A DNA stretch of 64,000 nt from Rhizophagus irregularis (lineage: Eukaryota > Glomeromycota > Glomeromycetes > Glomerales > Glomeraceae), in NCBI RefSeq assembly GCF_026210795.1, contig NC_089430.1, forward strand, positions 3,100,001 through 3,164,000. Direction: 5' to 3'. Positions 34,728 to 46,618 of this stretch are shown here, one piece after another (within the stretch, counting starts at the first letter, position 1; each line of letters begins with the position of its first letter). A program made the translations under genes and the position numbers. A model generated the notes under the pieces. It saw only the letters and a program-made list of their open reading frames with translations. It had not been told where the DNA came from and ran no database searches.

Positions 34728-35040
34728 ATATACATATATATATTTTTTTTTATAAAGGTGTTTTTTTTTTAAAAAAGTTATTTTAAATATTTCATAATTT
34801 TTTTTAAAAAAATCTTGTATAAAAGGTGGTAAGATAACATATAAATAAATTAAAAGATTAATTTAAAAAGCTTAGCATATATATACAATTTGTAGGGAAT
34901 TTTTTTTTTACATGTATGAAATTGGATAAATTAAATGTTCTATAAATAAATAGTCGTAATATGACAAAGATACAATATATGTATGTAATTGTACAAGAAA
35001 GGATAGAAGAAGGAATTTAAAAAGGAAGTTAATTTAGGAA
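34361..35040. other. low-complexity A/T-rich DNA
   Basis: Dominated by (AT)n at ~34700-34743, AAAT words and T-run/A-run pairs. No gene seen. Confidence 0.5.
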
Positions 35041-35280
35041 ATATTTAAAAAAGAGGAGAAAATCTAAAGGGAATTGGAATTAGAGAATTTAAAAAGAAAA
35101 TCTAAAGGGATTTGGAATGAAAATCTAAAGGGAATTTAGAGATTCTAAAGAAAACCTAAAGGGAATTTAGAGATTTTAAAGGAAATCTAAAGGAAATTAG
35201 AGAATTTAAAGAAATCTAAAGGGAATTTAGAGATTTAAAAGAATTTAAAGGGTAAAAAGAATCTAAAGGTAATAAGGTAA
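35041..35280. repeat. purine-rich minisatellite
   Basis: Around eight degenerate units of roughly 25-35 bp with the core AATCTAAAGGGAATTTAGAG. The plus strand is nearly all purine plus T, with very little C, a strong strand asymmetry over 240 bp. Confidence 0.75.
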
Positions 35281-38200
35281 TTTAATAATACATGAAAAAA
35301 AGAATGTATAAATAATATGCGGGAATAATGTAAAGTTGTATAAATGACATACGGAATTACGTGTAATGTAAAAAAAAGGAGTATTTTTTTTTCTTCAAAC
35401 GAATAATGAATTAATAAATGCGACGAATTTTTAGTATAATCCTTTTTTTTATTAAAAAAAAAAGGAAGTGTGCGGGAAATGTTTTTTTTTAAAAAAAAAA
35501 TAATGTAAAAAAAAATTAATTACTTAATTTTTTTTCTTACAAAATGCGACGAAACGCGTTAAAATTTTTCTTTCACCTTCAATTAAAGGAAATGAAGAAA
35601 AATTTGATTAAAAAATTAACTTTTTTTCATCCTTTTTTTTCTCGAATATTGTAAGTATCATCTAAATAAAATTCAAGAAAAAAAATTTTAATTATTCTTT
35701 TAAAAAAAATCAAGTGAATAGATTAGATAGACTTTTACTTACTGCAAATAAGGACTTCGAGACATGGATGTTAATTTGTTTCAATTCATTAATTCATTTG
35801 AATGATAAAATTAATATTTATCGGAAAAAAAAAAAAGATGCAATTTTTTTTTATATTGGGATTCAGCTCTTTATGTATTTTTTGACATTCAAAAAACAAA
35901 CCTGTCGAATTTCATTACTTACTTTAGGTTTAAACTTCCGAAAAATAACAAAACAATTATAGTGATGCACAAAATAACCTGAAATTTAATCTATATAATT
36001 AAATAATGAAAACGTATTTGTACATATTACTTTAATTACGAAAAAAAAAACAAATTTCATATTCATATGATTATTAAACAACGATATCATAATTTAATTA
36101 TCCAATAATAATGGATTTTCTTCAACAAATTTCGTGGCTTTTTGTTTACTAAATTTAGAAAAATTTCTTTCAATACACAGCCACAAATACAAATTATTAT
36201 CAAGTTTTTTCTCGATTATTTCTCTAAGCCTTCACTTGTTTCTTGATTTTTTTTTTATTATTTTATGATCGGGCCGCGCATCTTTCATGATCGATACAAT
36301 CGATCGATTTACACCGCCACATGCAGGTTTTTTATAATTGTCGAATTTTTTTTTTTTAAAAAAAAAAAAAAGGAACAAAGTTATTTTTTTTAAAAAAAAG
36401 ATTTATTTTCGCTATATCTTAACAGTTTATTCCCTGGAAAAATAGGCTCATGTACCTTGTATGTACCTTGGATTGTATTAAAAGAAAAGAAATAATAATA
36501 TATAAGTATGATGTAAATAGATAAAATAATAATTTTTTTTTTTTTTTGAAAAAAGTTCTAAGCCACAATTCTTTTATAATAATAAAAGATTTAATTACAC
36601 TCATTTTCGATCCTTTCATCCTTTTTTTAATTTCCTACTAAAGTAATGGGGTGTCATTATTTCTTAAACATTCTTTCTTGTTTTACACATTTGGATGAAT
36701 TTGTGAAGCCACGTAATTAACAAAAAAATTAATTTGCTCATGTCCATTAACCTTTAATAATACATTCATTCCCCACAATTGTTAATTACCAAAAAATAAA
36801 TTTCGAGTATATAAACGCCAAAAATCTGTGGCGTATCAGTATGTGAATTTTGTGAATTTAAATGAATTGATCAATGATGCCATTTTATAAATTTTATACA
36901 TTTTATACACATTACATTATCAACATTATCTTTTATACACTTTATGCATTATATACTTTATAATAAATTATACCTGTGCGTTATACTGTATTATAGTATG
37001 AACTTTCACGTGTAACTTTAGTTGGTTAAGTTTTTCTTTGAATTCATATTTTACCGTTCTTTTTTTTACTCTATAATTAATTAATATTACACAAAAAGTT
37101 TTCTCGAATATACATGCGAAATAACATTTCAAGTATTATTGGCAGAATCTAAGGCTCATTAATGTCATTAATGCTGACCCCTGAACCTTATAGATAAAAC
37201 GCGTAGTATATGCAAATATAAACGCATATATTTCATATTTCTGAGCGACGAATACTGATCTTTCGACTGATATAATACGGACATATCCGGATAACCTTCA
37301 TGAAATTTAGTCATTATAACAACGCGATAATTTATTTTTTTTAATAAGAAAAACAATTACTTAATAAGTTTTAATTTGTGTTACCTTTATCTATTGAACT
37401 TACCGTAAGTTTAAATATTTGTAAAAATTACCAAAATTGTCTTTTTTTACGGTAAAATTTTGTAAAAAAGTCCCGAGTTATTTACGTAATTTTATGAAAG
37501 GATTCCCAGGTAATTTTAGTCAGCGTTTTTATTGAGAGTTTCACATACACAGCATGCATTGTACGTACATTACAGATGATAACTTTAATAATATGCAGGC
37601 AATTCCGACATATATCCTATCTTTAAAAATTCTCTCATCCTGATCTATTTTATTATTATTTTTTTTTAAAAAATAAAAAAGATTACAAGGTTTAAAAAAA
37701 AAATTCATTATCAAAATCTAATCTATATATTATTAATCTTGATACTATTTTACTAATTTTAAATCATTAAGGCTAAACGGAATTTTATTATTAAATAAGT
37801 TGATTAGTAAAGTAAATTTTCTATTGGATAATTTTTTAACGCCAAAGAATATCACAATGAGAAGTCATATCATGAAGATCAATTTTTTCGGTATAACCGA
37901 TTAATACAGGAAAAATGTTAAGGAAGAATAGGTTGGTTTCGGAGTAATTCATAAATAGAAAAAAAATAATATAATATAATTTATAAAATAAGCAAATTTT
38001 TTTTTGAATTCAATATTGTAATATCGGAATATCGGGGTTTTAAGTGTTATCTGTTATGGTTGTATCACCATCAACTATTTGTTGCACTTTTGTTTATTGG
38101 TGTAAAACCTTGTCTCTTTTACAATCATTTACTTTTTGCGATACTTTTTTTGGTCAAATTTGAATTTCCATAAATGCATTGGAATAACGAAAGGTTATAA

Positions 38201-38462
38201 TTTTCCCAATTTTCCCCTTACTCTTCTTCCTTCTCACACTCTCAAACAAAAATCTTTTTGATAGTTTACAAAAGGTTTAGATTCGCAAATCATACCTTTC
38301 GGTTATACACTTTACCAATTATTATTAGATACACCGAATAATTTGCTGTATCAAAAACATTACGTAAAAATCAATATTATTTTATATAAAGGAGATGTTT
38401 TAAGAAGAAAAGATTTTTTTTTTTCAAAAAAAAACCAAAAAAACAAAAAAAAAATGTGAATT
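35281..38462. other. long gene-free interval
   Basis: About 3.2 kb without a supportable gene. Short frames at 35714-35962 (+), 36419-36619 (-) and 37168-37356 (-) lack motifs. Palindromic T-run/A-run tracts recur (35440-35465, 35480-35500, 36348-36371, 36385-36400). Confidence 0.45.
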
Positions 38463-39785
38463 ATGGAATTTAATGAATTTAACCATTCTTTTCATTCTTT
38501 GAGGTTCAGTTCATTTTGCGAGTAAGTTATCATAATAGAATATATATATGTAATTCTTTAGAAATATTAGATATTCATAATACAGTATATGCTATACATA
38601 TCATTATAATATATAATATATAATCATATAATATTGATTTTTTATTTTAGTTGGCGACATAATTTAAGAAATTGTGATGATGCTCCAACACTTAAAACTT
38701 TGTTATTAATCGCAACAATAATTACTTTCATAATTTCTTTATTAACATTAACAATTTTATGCTGGAAATTAAATTATCGTTCATCTACTTGTAACAAATC
38801 ATGGAAAATATATGAATGGTCATCTATAGAATTAATATTATTTTGGATTACAATATATTGTTTATTTAGAGGTTTACACACTTTTACTATTGCTTTAGAC
38901 CTTTTTACAAATCATGTGATTTTAAGAGCTTCATTTTATGAAATTTCATTCATTCCAGGATTTTATTTGGTTCTAATTTATTTGACTAATATATTTCGTT
39001 TAATACCAAAATTAAGTTTTAATCAAACATCAAATCGTAAATCAAATATAAAAACTATTTGTATACCAAAAGATAAACAATCAACAATAATATTTTGGTT
39101 CTCATGTATATTTACGACATTAAGTTTAACTTGTTCATCTATAATTAGAGGTTATTCAATTATTTATCCAAAAAAATCTTTTTTTATAATAACAACTTTA
39201 TTGGATACTATTAATCTTATCATTCGTTTATTTCTTGGTTTTTGTTTGATATATTATGGAAGAATATCTGTTAATTTAACAAATCAAAGTATGATATTAG
39301 CAGGTATTGATGATATAAAAGATATTAATAATTGTGATTCGAATTCGAATTTAAATATGAATCATACTAATATTTTGAATAAATTACACGTTCATAAGGT
39401 AATAAATAAATTTATATTAATATTTTTTCTTATTAATAAATTATATTAATATAATCTTTTTTTTTTTTAGATGCAAATATTTAACATAATTTGTGGAATA
39501 ACTTTTATATTTTATTCATTTATAAATATTGTTCAAATGATATTCTTCAAAGATCTTATACATAATCCTTATTTTGAAATGTTTGATTTTTCTACACTTA
39601 TATTTGGAACCCCTTTATTTACTTTGATTTTAGTCATTGCAATATTATTACCGTAAGTCTTTTATATTTATAATAACAAAAGAAAATAATAATAAAAATA
39701 ATAATAATAATAATTAACATTATATAATTTATTTATATATAGGGAATGTATTAAAAAAAAAAAGGATGCTGTATTATTTATTTAA
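38463..39785 (+). CDS. seven-helix membrane protein, unknown
   Basis: Four exons, 38463-38521, 38651-39398, 39471-39652 and 39743-39785, join in phase into 343 aa. I count seven hydrophobic helices: TLLLIATIITFIISLLTLTI, IELILFWITIYCLFRGLHTF, SFIPGFYLVLIYLTNIF, IIFWFSCIFTTLSLTCSSII, ITTLLDTINLIIRLFLGFCL, IFNIICGITFIFYSFINIV and IFGTPLFTLILVIAILLP. A short Ser/Phe-rich N-terminus with CDWRHNLRNCDD precedes helix 1 and a short basic tail (ECIKKKKD) follows helix 7. There is an Asn/Asp-rich loop between helices 5 and 6. The layout suggests a receptor-like topology but no known GPCR motif is seen. The start is the first ATG of the small exon 1, supported by the splice phase. Confidence 0.75.
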
Positions 39786-41596
39786 AAAGGTTAATTACGG
39801 AAAAATTCTCTAATATGGTTTCGATTATGTAAAAATATGTTTATCTATAAGATTTTTAGATCGATTTTTTATTTTATTCTTTAAAAGGGTAAAATCATGT
39901 TTGTACTACAAACAAAATTTGTGATGCTTATCATTTAATAGTATAGTTTTATGATAAATGTATACTTTTGATGAATATGAATGTATATACTTGATTACTA
40001 TTTGTTCTGCTCCATTCTCTATAACCTCTTTAACCTCTATAACTTCAACCACAGTTTAGAAATTTCCTAATTTCATACATTCAGGAGTTTCCGTAGCATG
40101 GGAATAACAAATTATAAAATTATCCGTTAAAAATAATTACATGAATTTTTTATTGCATATTGTCACGTGAATAGGATCTATTATAACAGGTTTGCATTCA
40201 AGAATGGGATTTAAAGAAATAAATAACTTATTTTTGTCTTTATATGATTTCCCAACCGTTGAATAATAACTTTTTTATTTGTTGATCTGCGCCAAAAAAT
40301 ATTGATTAGTTATTAAACGATGAATTCATTTTAAAATTCGTCCGAATTATACTGGCGCTGAGTTAACAACACAAACTTACCGCCTGAATTTCCTTGTTAA
40401 TTGATATATTAGTTGAATTTTTTTTTTCTTATACTTTTTATAAAAAATAATTTATCACTTTATTCTGGCGGCAAAGATATTAATGATTTTAATTAACAGT
40501 TAAGAATATAATACATTTATTAATTATATCTGATATATTAATAATTTCATATCATGATTTGTTGCGATCAGATATTGATAATATGTTGGTCAAAAGTTAA
40601 GTATTACGAATGTAAACCTTTTTTTTTAATCCTATTTTCACCTCCTTATTCCTTCTTTTTCATCTCCTTTACCCTTTTTTTTCTATATATCATTGAAGCT
40701 TCACAATGAACAATATACTACTATTCTCTAATATATAATGATAATTATAAAATACAACTTGTATTTAAAATATCCCTACTTTCAAATTTGTTCTTGTAAA
40801 GATCCTACTTATTTTTTAAAGCTGTCACCCTAGCAGAAGCTAGTAGTTCAACGATAATAAAAATTATGCTCGTACAGACAGTCGTATTCCTTCCACTCTC
40901 TTACATAGGGGTTCGAATTGGATGAGCCGGTTCCGGTTCCATAATGGTTCCATAATATGACTCGGTCAGTTTGGTCCAGAACTGAGTCACTTCATATCAA
41001 AATTTATGGAACCGAAAGTACCAAAATGAATTAATATTGCAAGCTTTTGTGGGGAAATGTTAAATTGTAATAGGTGATTTAGACAAATGTAAATATAAAG
41101 TCAATTGACAAAATGATTAAGGGATAACTATGCGTTTCTATAGATAAAATTAACCTCTGTAATTTTATTTTTAATTATGCAAATTATGGGAGTGTATATC
41201 TTTTTACTTGATATTAGTAAAGGAATAATTAAAAAAAAAAAAATTGGATAAACGATATAAATAATTATAAATATTCTACAGTAAAGGTAACAAAGAAATA
41301 TTAATCACTTTTTAGTATTACACCCTACATCTTAGATTGTATTACATTTTAGATTGTTTGCTTACTCCTAACCACACTTTGCCCAGAAGTTGTAGAGAAT
41401 TAGCAAGGAGGTAACTTGTATCCTTATCATCCTCATCATTATTCAGGATTTTATCACAGGTTTCACGTGTGATGGAGGATATTTCTGATCGTGAAAGTCG
41501 CCAAATTACTTTATTCATCTAAGATTTTTTTTAGAATAAATTTAATTAGTCATCCTATGCAATAGTTTTAGCTTTTGTTAGTCCCAGCAGGGAAGA
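39786..41596. other. intergenic
   Basis: No gene supported. Near 40910-41025 there is a short GC-richer patch (GAGCCGGTTCCGGTTCC, GACTCGGTCAGTTTGG, repeated GTTCCATAAT and ATGGAACCG words in inverted orientation) that looks like the remains of a small transposon. Confidence 0.45.
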
Positions 41597-42700
41597 TTAG
41601 ATGGGTTTTACCTCTTCCTGTTTCATCATTGGTCCACCCTTAGTTTTGGCTGCCAAGTATCCAGAGATTAAGTCCACCGTAAATTCAACGCCGTTAAAAA
41701 TATTAGAACATTTATTTGAAATGGATGATAAAAAAGATTTATTTAGGTGAGCTTGGGCCTTGGAAACGTAAATTCCACCCAGAGAGGATAGCAACTCTTT
41801 TCCATTTGGTTCCGATAAAAGCTTTTGAGCTTCTTGGCGAAGACTTTCCTCAAACGATTCAAACTCCGAAGAATCTTGCTTCGGAAATCGAGAAAGTTTG
41901 TCTTTTAGGTAACGGACAATATTGGATACACGAATGGTGTGACGTTGTACTCTCCGCTCATTAGAAGTTAACTCATTTATTTCAGGTGAGCTACCGTCAT
42001 TCATAATTGAAAACATCCAAAGGCCAATTTCCAGGTCTCCAATATATGGTTGCCAAGTGTCTCCTCCTACATATGGATTGAATGATGCTTTACCTTCTAA
42101 GGCTAAAATCAAATTAAACATTGAGTCAATTGATGCAAGAAATTAATTTAATACACGAGAAGTTTTGAATCCTACAATCATTTATTGTTCCGTAATTATC
42201 GTAAAGAGAACGACTGTTCTTATCCGAGAGAATTTTGTATGCGTTTGAGAGCTTGTTCCACTGTTTAGTTGTATTAAGGACATTCAGTTAATATTTATTA
42301 TTTAATATACAATAAATCTGATGCAGTACCTCTTCGGTTTCAATGCCACCATTTTTATCCGGATGATGCTTTAATGCGAGTTTCTTATAGCTTAATTTAA
42401 TTTCAGCCTCAGTCGCTTCAGGCTTTAATTGGAGGATATCATATAATTCAGTTTCCCTTGGTTTATTTGCATCTATTATATTTTGAATCGTAAACGAAAA
42501 TGAGCGTATGGTCAAAAATAACAACTCAACAACTTTTTTTTCGGCAACTTACCATGAGAATGTTCAGTTTTCTTATCTTCCTTTGAATTACCCGAAAATT
42601 GTCTTAATAATGTCTTTTTTTGTTTTTCGAATTCATTTTTATCAATTTCGCCATTATCTAATCTACGTTGGTTCTCTTTTAATTCTTCTAGGAGATTCAT
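41597..42700 (-). CDS. J-protein with DnaJ-X domain (CAJ1-like)
   Basis: Minus strand, four exons 42553-42700, 42330-42472, 42176-42260 and 41597-42102, 293 aa. The J domain (residues ~60-125) has ELYDILQLKPEATEAEIKLS, the HPD triad in LKHHPDKNGG, and NKLSNAYKILSDKNSRSLYD; it stimulates Hsp70 ATPase. A GF-poor link with NPYVGGDTWQPYIGDLEIGL leads into a DnaJ-X domain (RVSNIVRYLKDKLSRFPKQD to the end), as in yeast Caj1/Djp1 class III J-proteins. Before the J domain is an unusual ~50-residue helix, LLEELKENQRRLDNGEID, KNEFEKQKKTLL, resembling a SHOCT-type short helical motif. Only splicing assembles the J domain, and each join keeps phase. Client and partner Hsp70 are unknown; location is probably cytosolic. 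Confidence 0.85.
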
Positions 42701-43234
42701 TTTCTAATAACTCAACACAAACTTTTTGAGCGTTCTTTTCTTGATGCAAGGGGTAACTTTTGTGGTGTTCTATAAATAAAAAAACCAAATGTTTTGTTTG
42801 TGCGTACAAACAACTAAACCTTGCGGTAAAAACTCCTACTAAATAAAGTAATATAAGAAAGAGATAAACACGTAAACATAAACACATTACACTGAATTGG
42901 TACAATATTGTTTTTTTTTAAAAAAAAAATCTTATTCTTTACCTATATATATCTTTTTTGATTTTCCATATTGAAAGACAAAATAAATGCTAATGCATCG
43001 GGATAATCTACATCAGGAAAGTTTTTAAAAAGAAAAAATGTAAAAATAAATTTGTGTTACAAATAAAATTATTGTAAACAAAATTTGATCAATGACTTAT
43101 AAAACTGGCTTTTTTGAACTTTCAGATCAGATTTGAAGCATTTTCAATATTTCATATATTTCCTTGGTGAATATATGAAATAAAATAATTATAATTATAT
43201 AACTTTTATCGTTTTTGGTTGTAAAGCAATAACT
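42701..43234. other. divergent intergenic region
   Basis: Lies between the J-protein start (-) and the Tyr/Pro-rich gene (+) and probably holds both promoters. A T9/A9 palindrome occurs at ~42910-42929. No factor site claimed. Confidence 0.4.
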
Positions 43235-43858
43235 ATGAGTTTTTTTTATTATAGTACAAATCAATATCAACCACCACTACAATATTACCCTTATACTTCT
43301 CCACAATATTACTCTTCACCCCCTTCACCACAATATTACCCTTCACCACAATATTATCCTTCACCACAATATTACCCTACGCCAACACAATATTATATTC
43401 AATATGTTTACCCTACGCCCCCTACGCCCCCTACGCAAACTCAAAGTATAACTGTCCCTCGGGAATATAAAGAAAAGAAACAAAGTCGTCAAAGAAGTTC
43501 ACCAGCTTCCAGATCTACCGGTGAACAAAGTTTACTACAAGAACTCAATACTCTGGACGAAGCTTATTTTGTTCATAATTATATAAGCAAAAAAGAATAC
43601 GAAGAATATCGTCAGAAAGTTATAAATAAATGGAGGGGTAAGTTAAAAAAGAAAGTTTTTATTATTCAATGTTACAAGTATTTAACCTCTGTTTATCTCA
43701 TAGGACAAGAAAAAAAATCTTTCTGGAACAGAATGTGGGATACCGCATGCCGTTATGGCAATTCCATCTTCAAGAATTTGCTTACACCCATAATTTCCAA
43801 TTTGGGTAGTTCATTGATTGGAGGTTTTGCAGGTCATTCAGGTTTTATCGGCCAATGA
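43235..43858 (+). CDS. Tyr/Pro-rich repeat protein with SHOCT-like helix
   Basis: Residues ~10-70 are made of YYPSPQ-type repeats (PQYYPSPQYYPSPQYYPTPT), then a basic Ser/Arg segment, then a helical motif LLQELNTLDEAYFVHNYISK, KEYEEYRQKVINKWRG that resembles a SHOCT domain. The C-terminus has FWNRMWDTACRYGN and a Gly-zipper-like end, LGSSLIGGFAGHSGFIG. A canonical intron (43638-43703, GTAAGT...CATAG, 66 nt) sits after WRG; being a multiple of three without stops it can be spliced (185 aa) or read through (207 aa). Spliced is favoured because WRGQEKKSFW joins smoothly. The repeat may mediate phase separation or coat/membrane binding; unknown. It neighbours a J-protein whose N-terminus carries a similar helix. 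Confidence 0.75.
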   Translation: MSFFYYSTNQYQPPLQYYPYTSPQYYSSPPSPQYYPSPQYYPSPQYYPTPTQYYIQYVYPTPPTPPTQTQSITVPREYKEKKQSRQRSSPASRSTGEQSLLQELNTLDEAYFVHNYISKKEYEEYRQKVINKWRGKLKKKVFIIQCYKYLTSVYLIGQEKKSFWNRMWDTACRYGNSIFKNLLTPIISNLGSSLIGGFAGHSGFIGQ

Positions 43859-44740
43859 AGTGAAATACAATCAATTACTCGGTGATCATTGCAGGGTCAG
43901 GGTCCCAATGAGTTTATGAGTCTGTATTTTACGTAAATTTTATTTGTGGCGCATGTAAACTCCAAATTTTTGTTAAATAAATCGACATTCGTTCTTAAGT
44001 TATTATTAAATTAAATTTTGAATTGATCGTGTTATTAAAATACGCATTTGATCTGGCTGTTGTTTAGTTTAAACTAATGGTGGCTGTTATTTGGTGAATG
44101 GCCAAACGGCCATTACTGTATAAATTTAAAAATAATAAATAAAACAATGTTAATCTCTAACATTTTACTAACAATTTTTTTGGCTCCCTTAAATAATATG
44201 TTATATAGATATTTGGATAATGAGATGCTTAAATTTTATATCCGGTATCATGATGCCAATAATTTTGCTCGCATATCCGGCATGTTACGTCATTTATTGC
44301 CGATATTCAGCAATAAATGATGTAGCATGCCAAATATGGACAAAATTGATTAATTTATCTGATCACGTAAGACTACCAAGGATATGATCGTTATTAGGCA
44401 ATATTACGGTGGATATTGAATGATTGTTCCACTGCGTGGCACAATGACAGCCAATCATTACCTCCATATTGAATACTTCGTGACTAATAACTCTATAATA
44501 TAGGGATTTGAGACTTCATTCTTTTTGTTCGATATTAAGAATTAAACTATATTAATTTCTAGGAGTACATTTTAAATTCTGCAAGTTACATAAGATGAAT
44601 GGATTGATTTGCTTGTTATGATATCATGGAATGATACAATGAAATTGAAATTGTGGTAAAATTATAAAGGACCAAATAATGCATATATAATATGTATTAA
44701 TACTCTATTTTAAATAATTTTCTATTGATTTTCTTTGATA
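43859..44740. other. intergenic with hairpins
   Basis: Convergent side of the Tyr/Pro-rich gene and SCJ1. No coding sequence. Contains the inverted repeat annotated at 44261-44348. Confidence 0.5.
44261..44348. repeat. 38-nt-arm hairpin
   Basis: Left arm AATTTTGCTCGCATATCCGG plus CATGTTACGTCATTTATTGC pairs with GCAATAAATGATGTAGCATG plus CCAAATATGGACAAAATT across a loop of about nine bases. The inner 22 nt match with two mismatches. Confidence 0.75.
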
Positions 44741-46367
44741 TTATAAGTCTTCTTTGACATGCGTACTACTTGTAGTACTACTTGTAGTACTTGTGGCTGT
44801 ATGTTTGAATAGATCCTTTAGCCCTGATTTTTTTAAAAAAAAATAAAAATTAGAATTAATTGTAAAATCAAAAAGGTTTCTTAGTTAGACGTTAAGTTAT
44901 CCTTACCTTGTTTGGTAGAATCATCTATTATGGAAGGGAATACAACAGTGTACTGTATATATAAGTCACCATTGGTTGTCGATCTAAAATGTGGCATACC
45001 TTCATTCTTAATAGTTTGAACAAATCCTGGTTGCGTTACCTCGTCTCTTTTTAGCAAAACGTTTCTACCATCAAGATGCGTAATATTCTTTTCGAATCCA
45101 GTAAGTGCCTAAAAATTTAACATTTCAATTAACATACAATCCTTTAAATTAAACTAAAATTAATTCTCAATGCTTACATCTATTAATGATATTGTTTGTT
45201 CTGCGTATAAATTATTTCCTTTTCTTTCAAATACTGAATGTGGTATTGTCACTACTTTAAATATGATATCACCAGGAATTATTTCGGGTGATTCATCACC
45301 TTCTTTCTCAAATACCTAAACAGTTTAAATTTAGTTATATTTGCAAAAAAAGAAACAATTTATATAATAATTTTAGTTACTCACAATTGTCCCATCATCA
45401 ACTTGTCCTTTCTCAACTATTATTGTTAATTGTTCATTTCCACGTAGAACTTTCTTTCCATTACAAACCGGACATTTCGATTTTATAATTTTACCTTTAC
45501 CACCACATGAATCACATCTGTGAACCATAAACACATAAATTAAGTTAAATTTTAATAATACTTTCTTTAAAAGAAAGAATGAGTTTTTTACTTACGTAGA
45601 ATGAAATTGTTGAAAAATTCCAGGTCCAAGTTGTTGTTTGACTACTTTCACTCCACGCCCACCACAAGCATTACATGTTATAACGTCTTCCGCTCTCTTT
45701 GCACCTGTTCCTCTACAATTTCCACAAATAACTTGTTTCGAGACATCAACTTCAACTTGAGTTCCTAAATATAATTCTTTTAGTTCCACTTCCAATTCTA
45801 TAACAGTACTTGGACCTTGTCTTTCAGATTGTGATTGATGACCTAAGTTGAATCAAACCGTAATTAATTAAAATGAACTTTAAGAAAAAAATAAATAAAT
45901 ATACATTTTTTCTCACCAAAATGGTTTCCACCAAAGAAAGAAGCAAATATATCAAATGGATTGTGAAAACCTCCTTGACTCTGTTGTTTTAATCCTTCTT
46001 CCCCATACTTGTCATAAATCTGTCGTTTTTTATCATCTGATAAAACTTCATAAGCTATTATGATGAATCAAATAAAATTAACCAATAAATCAATAAATTC
46101 GATTTTATTAAAAAAAATTCATTTATAGTAAAAAATTTAGTTTATTATACCTTCGGCTAATTGGACAAATTTTTGTTCAGCATCTTTATCACCGGGATTT
46201 TTATCCGGATGATATTTTTTTGATAATAGTTTGTATTTTTTCTTAATTTCTCTTGAACTTGCTGACTGCGAAACTCCCAAAATTGAATAATAATCAGCCC
46301 CACCATATATATAATCTACCGATAATAATAATAATAACCACCAAAATGAAAGTGATGATAATTGCAT
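44741..46367 (-). CDS. SCJ1: ER-lumenal DnaJ chaperone
   Basis: Minus strand, seven exons 46151-46367, 45917-46054, 45596-45842, 45385-45517, 45178-45315, 44907-45108 and 44741-44823, all in phase, 385 aa (yeast Scj1 is 377). It is a co-chaperone of the ER Hsp70 (Kar2/BiP). Order: signal peptide ([15 protein letters not shown], residues 1-22), J domain with KYHPDKNPG, a short Gly/Phe link ([16 protein letters not shown]), four zinc-finger motifs ([32 protein letters not shown]), then the substrate-binding beta domains ([41 protein letters not shown]). The tail is Thr/Ser-rich and ends VKEDL, a permuted version of the KDEL retrieval signal that ends yeast Scj1. DNAJB11 is the animal counterpart but lacks four full CxxCxGxG motifs. 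Confidence 0.93.
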
Positions 46368-46618
46368 TTTTTATGATAGATATGATAGATATTAAAGAAG
46401 AAGTTATTCTGATGCGGAAAGGAACTTCGAGTTTTTAAATGGAAATTCAATGTGTTGTTCAGATTTAATTGGTCAGATTGTTATGGTTACACAAAGTCGC
46501 CCAATAGAAAAACGTGGCAATTAACAACGCGACAACGCATGATCTAAGAATGATCGGCGATCATTTGTATAAATTATTCAAATTTATCGATTTATTTATT
46601 CGTTAAACTCTTTTCTTT
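46368..46618. promoter_or_regulatory. bidirectional promoter SCJ1/ARV1
   Basis: Only 251 bp separate the start codons of two ER genes. It contains an ATTGG box (46468-46472), a CCAAT box (46501-46505) and ACGTGG (46512-46517), the core of unfolded-protein-response elements, 7 bp after CCAAT. The spacing and orientation do not match the mammalian ERSE, so UPR control is only suggested. Confidence 0.4.

Noticed and set aside
46501-46517. Mammalian-type ERSE in the SCJ1/ARV1 promoter
   Set aside because: CCAAT and CGTGG are present but spacing is 7 and the orientation of the second half is wrong.
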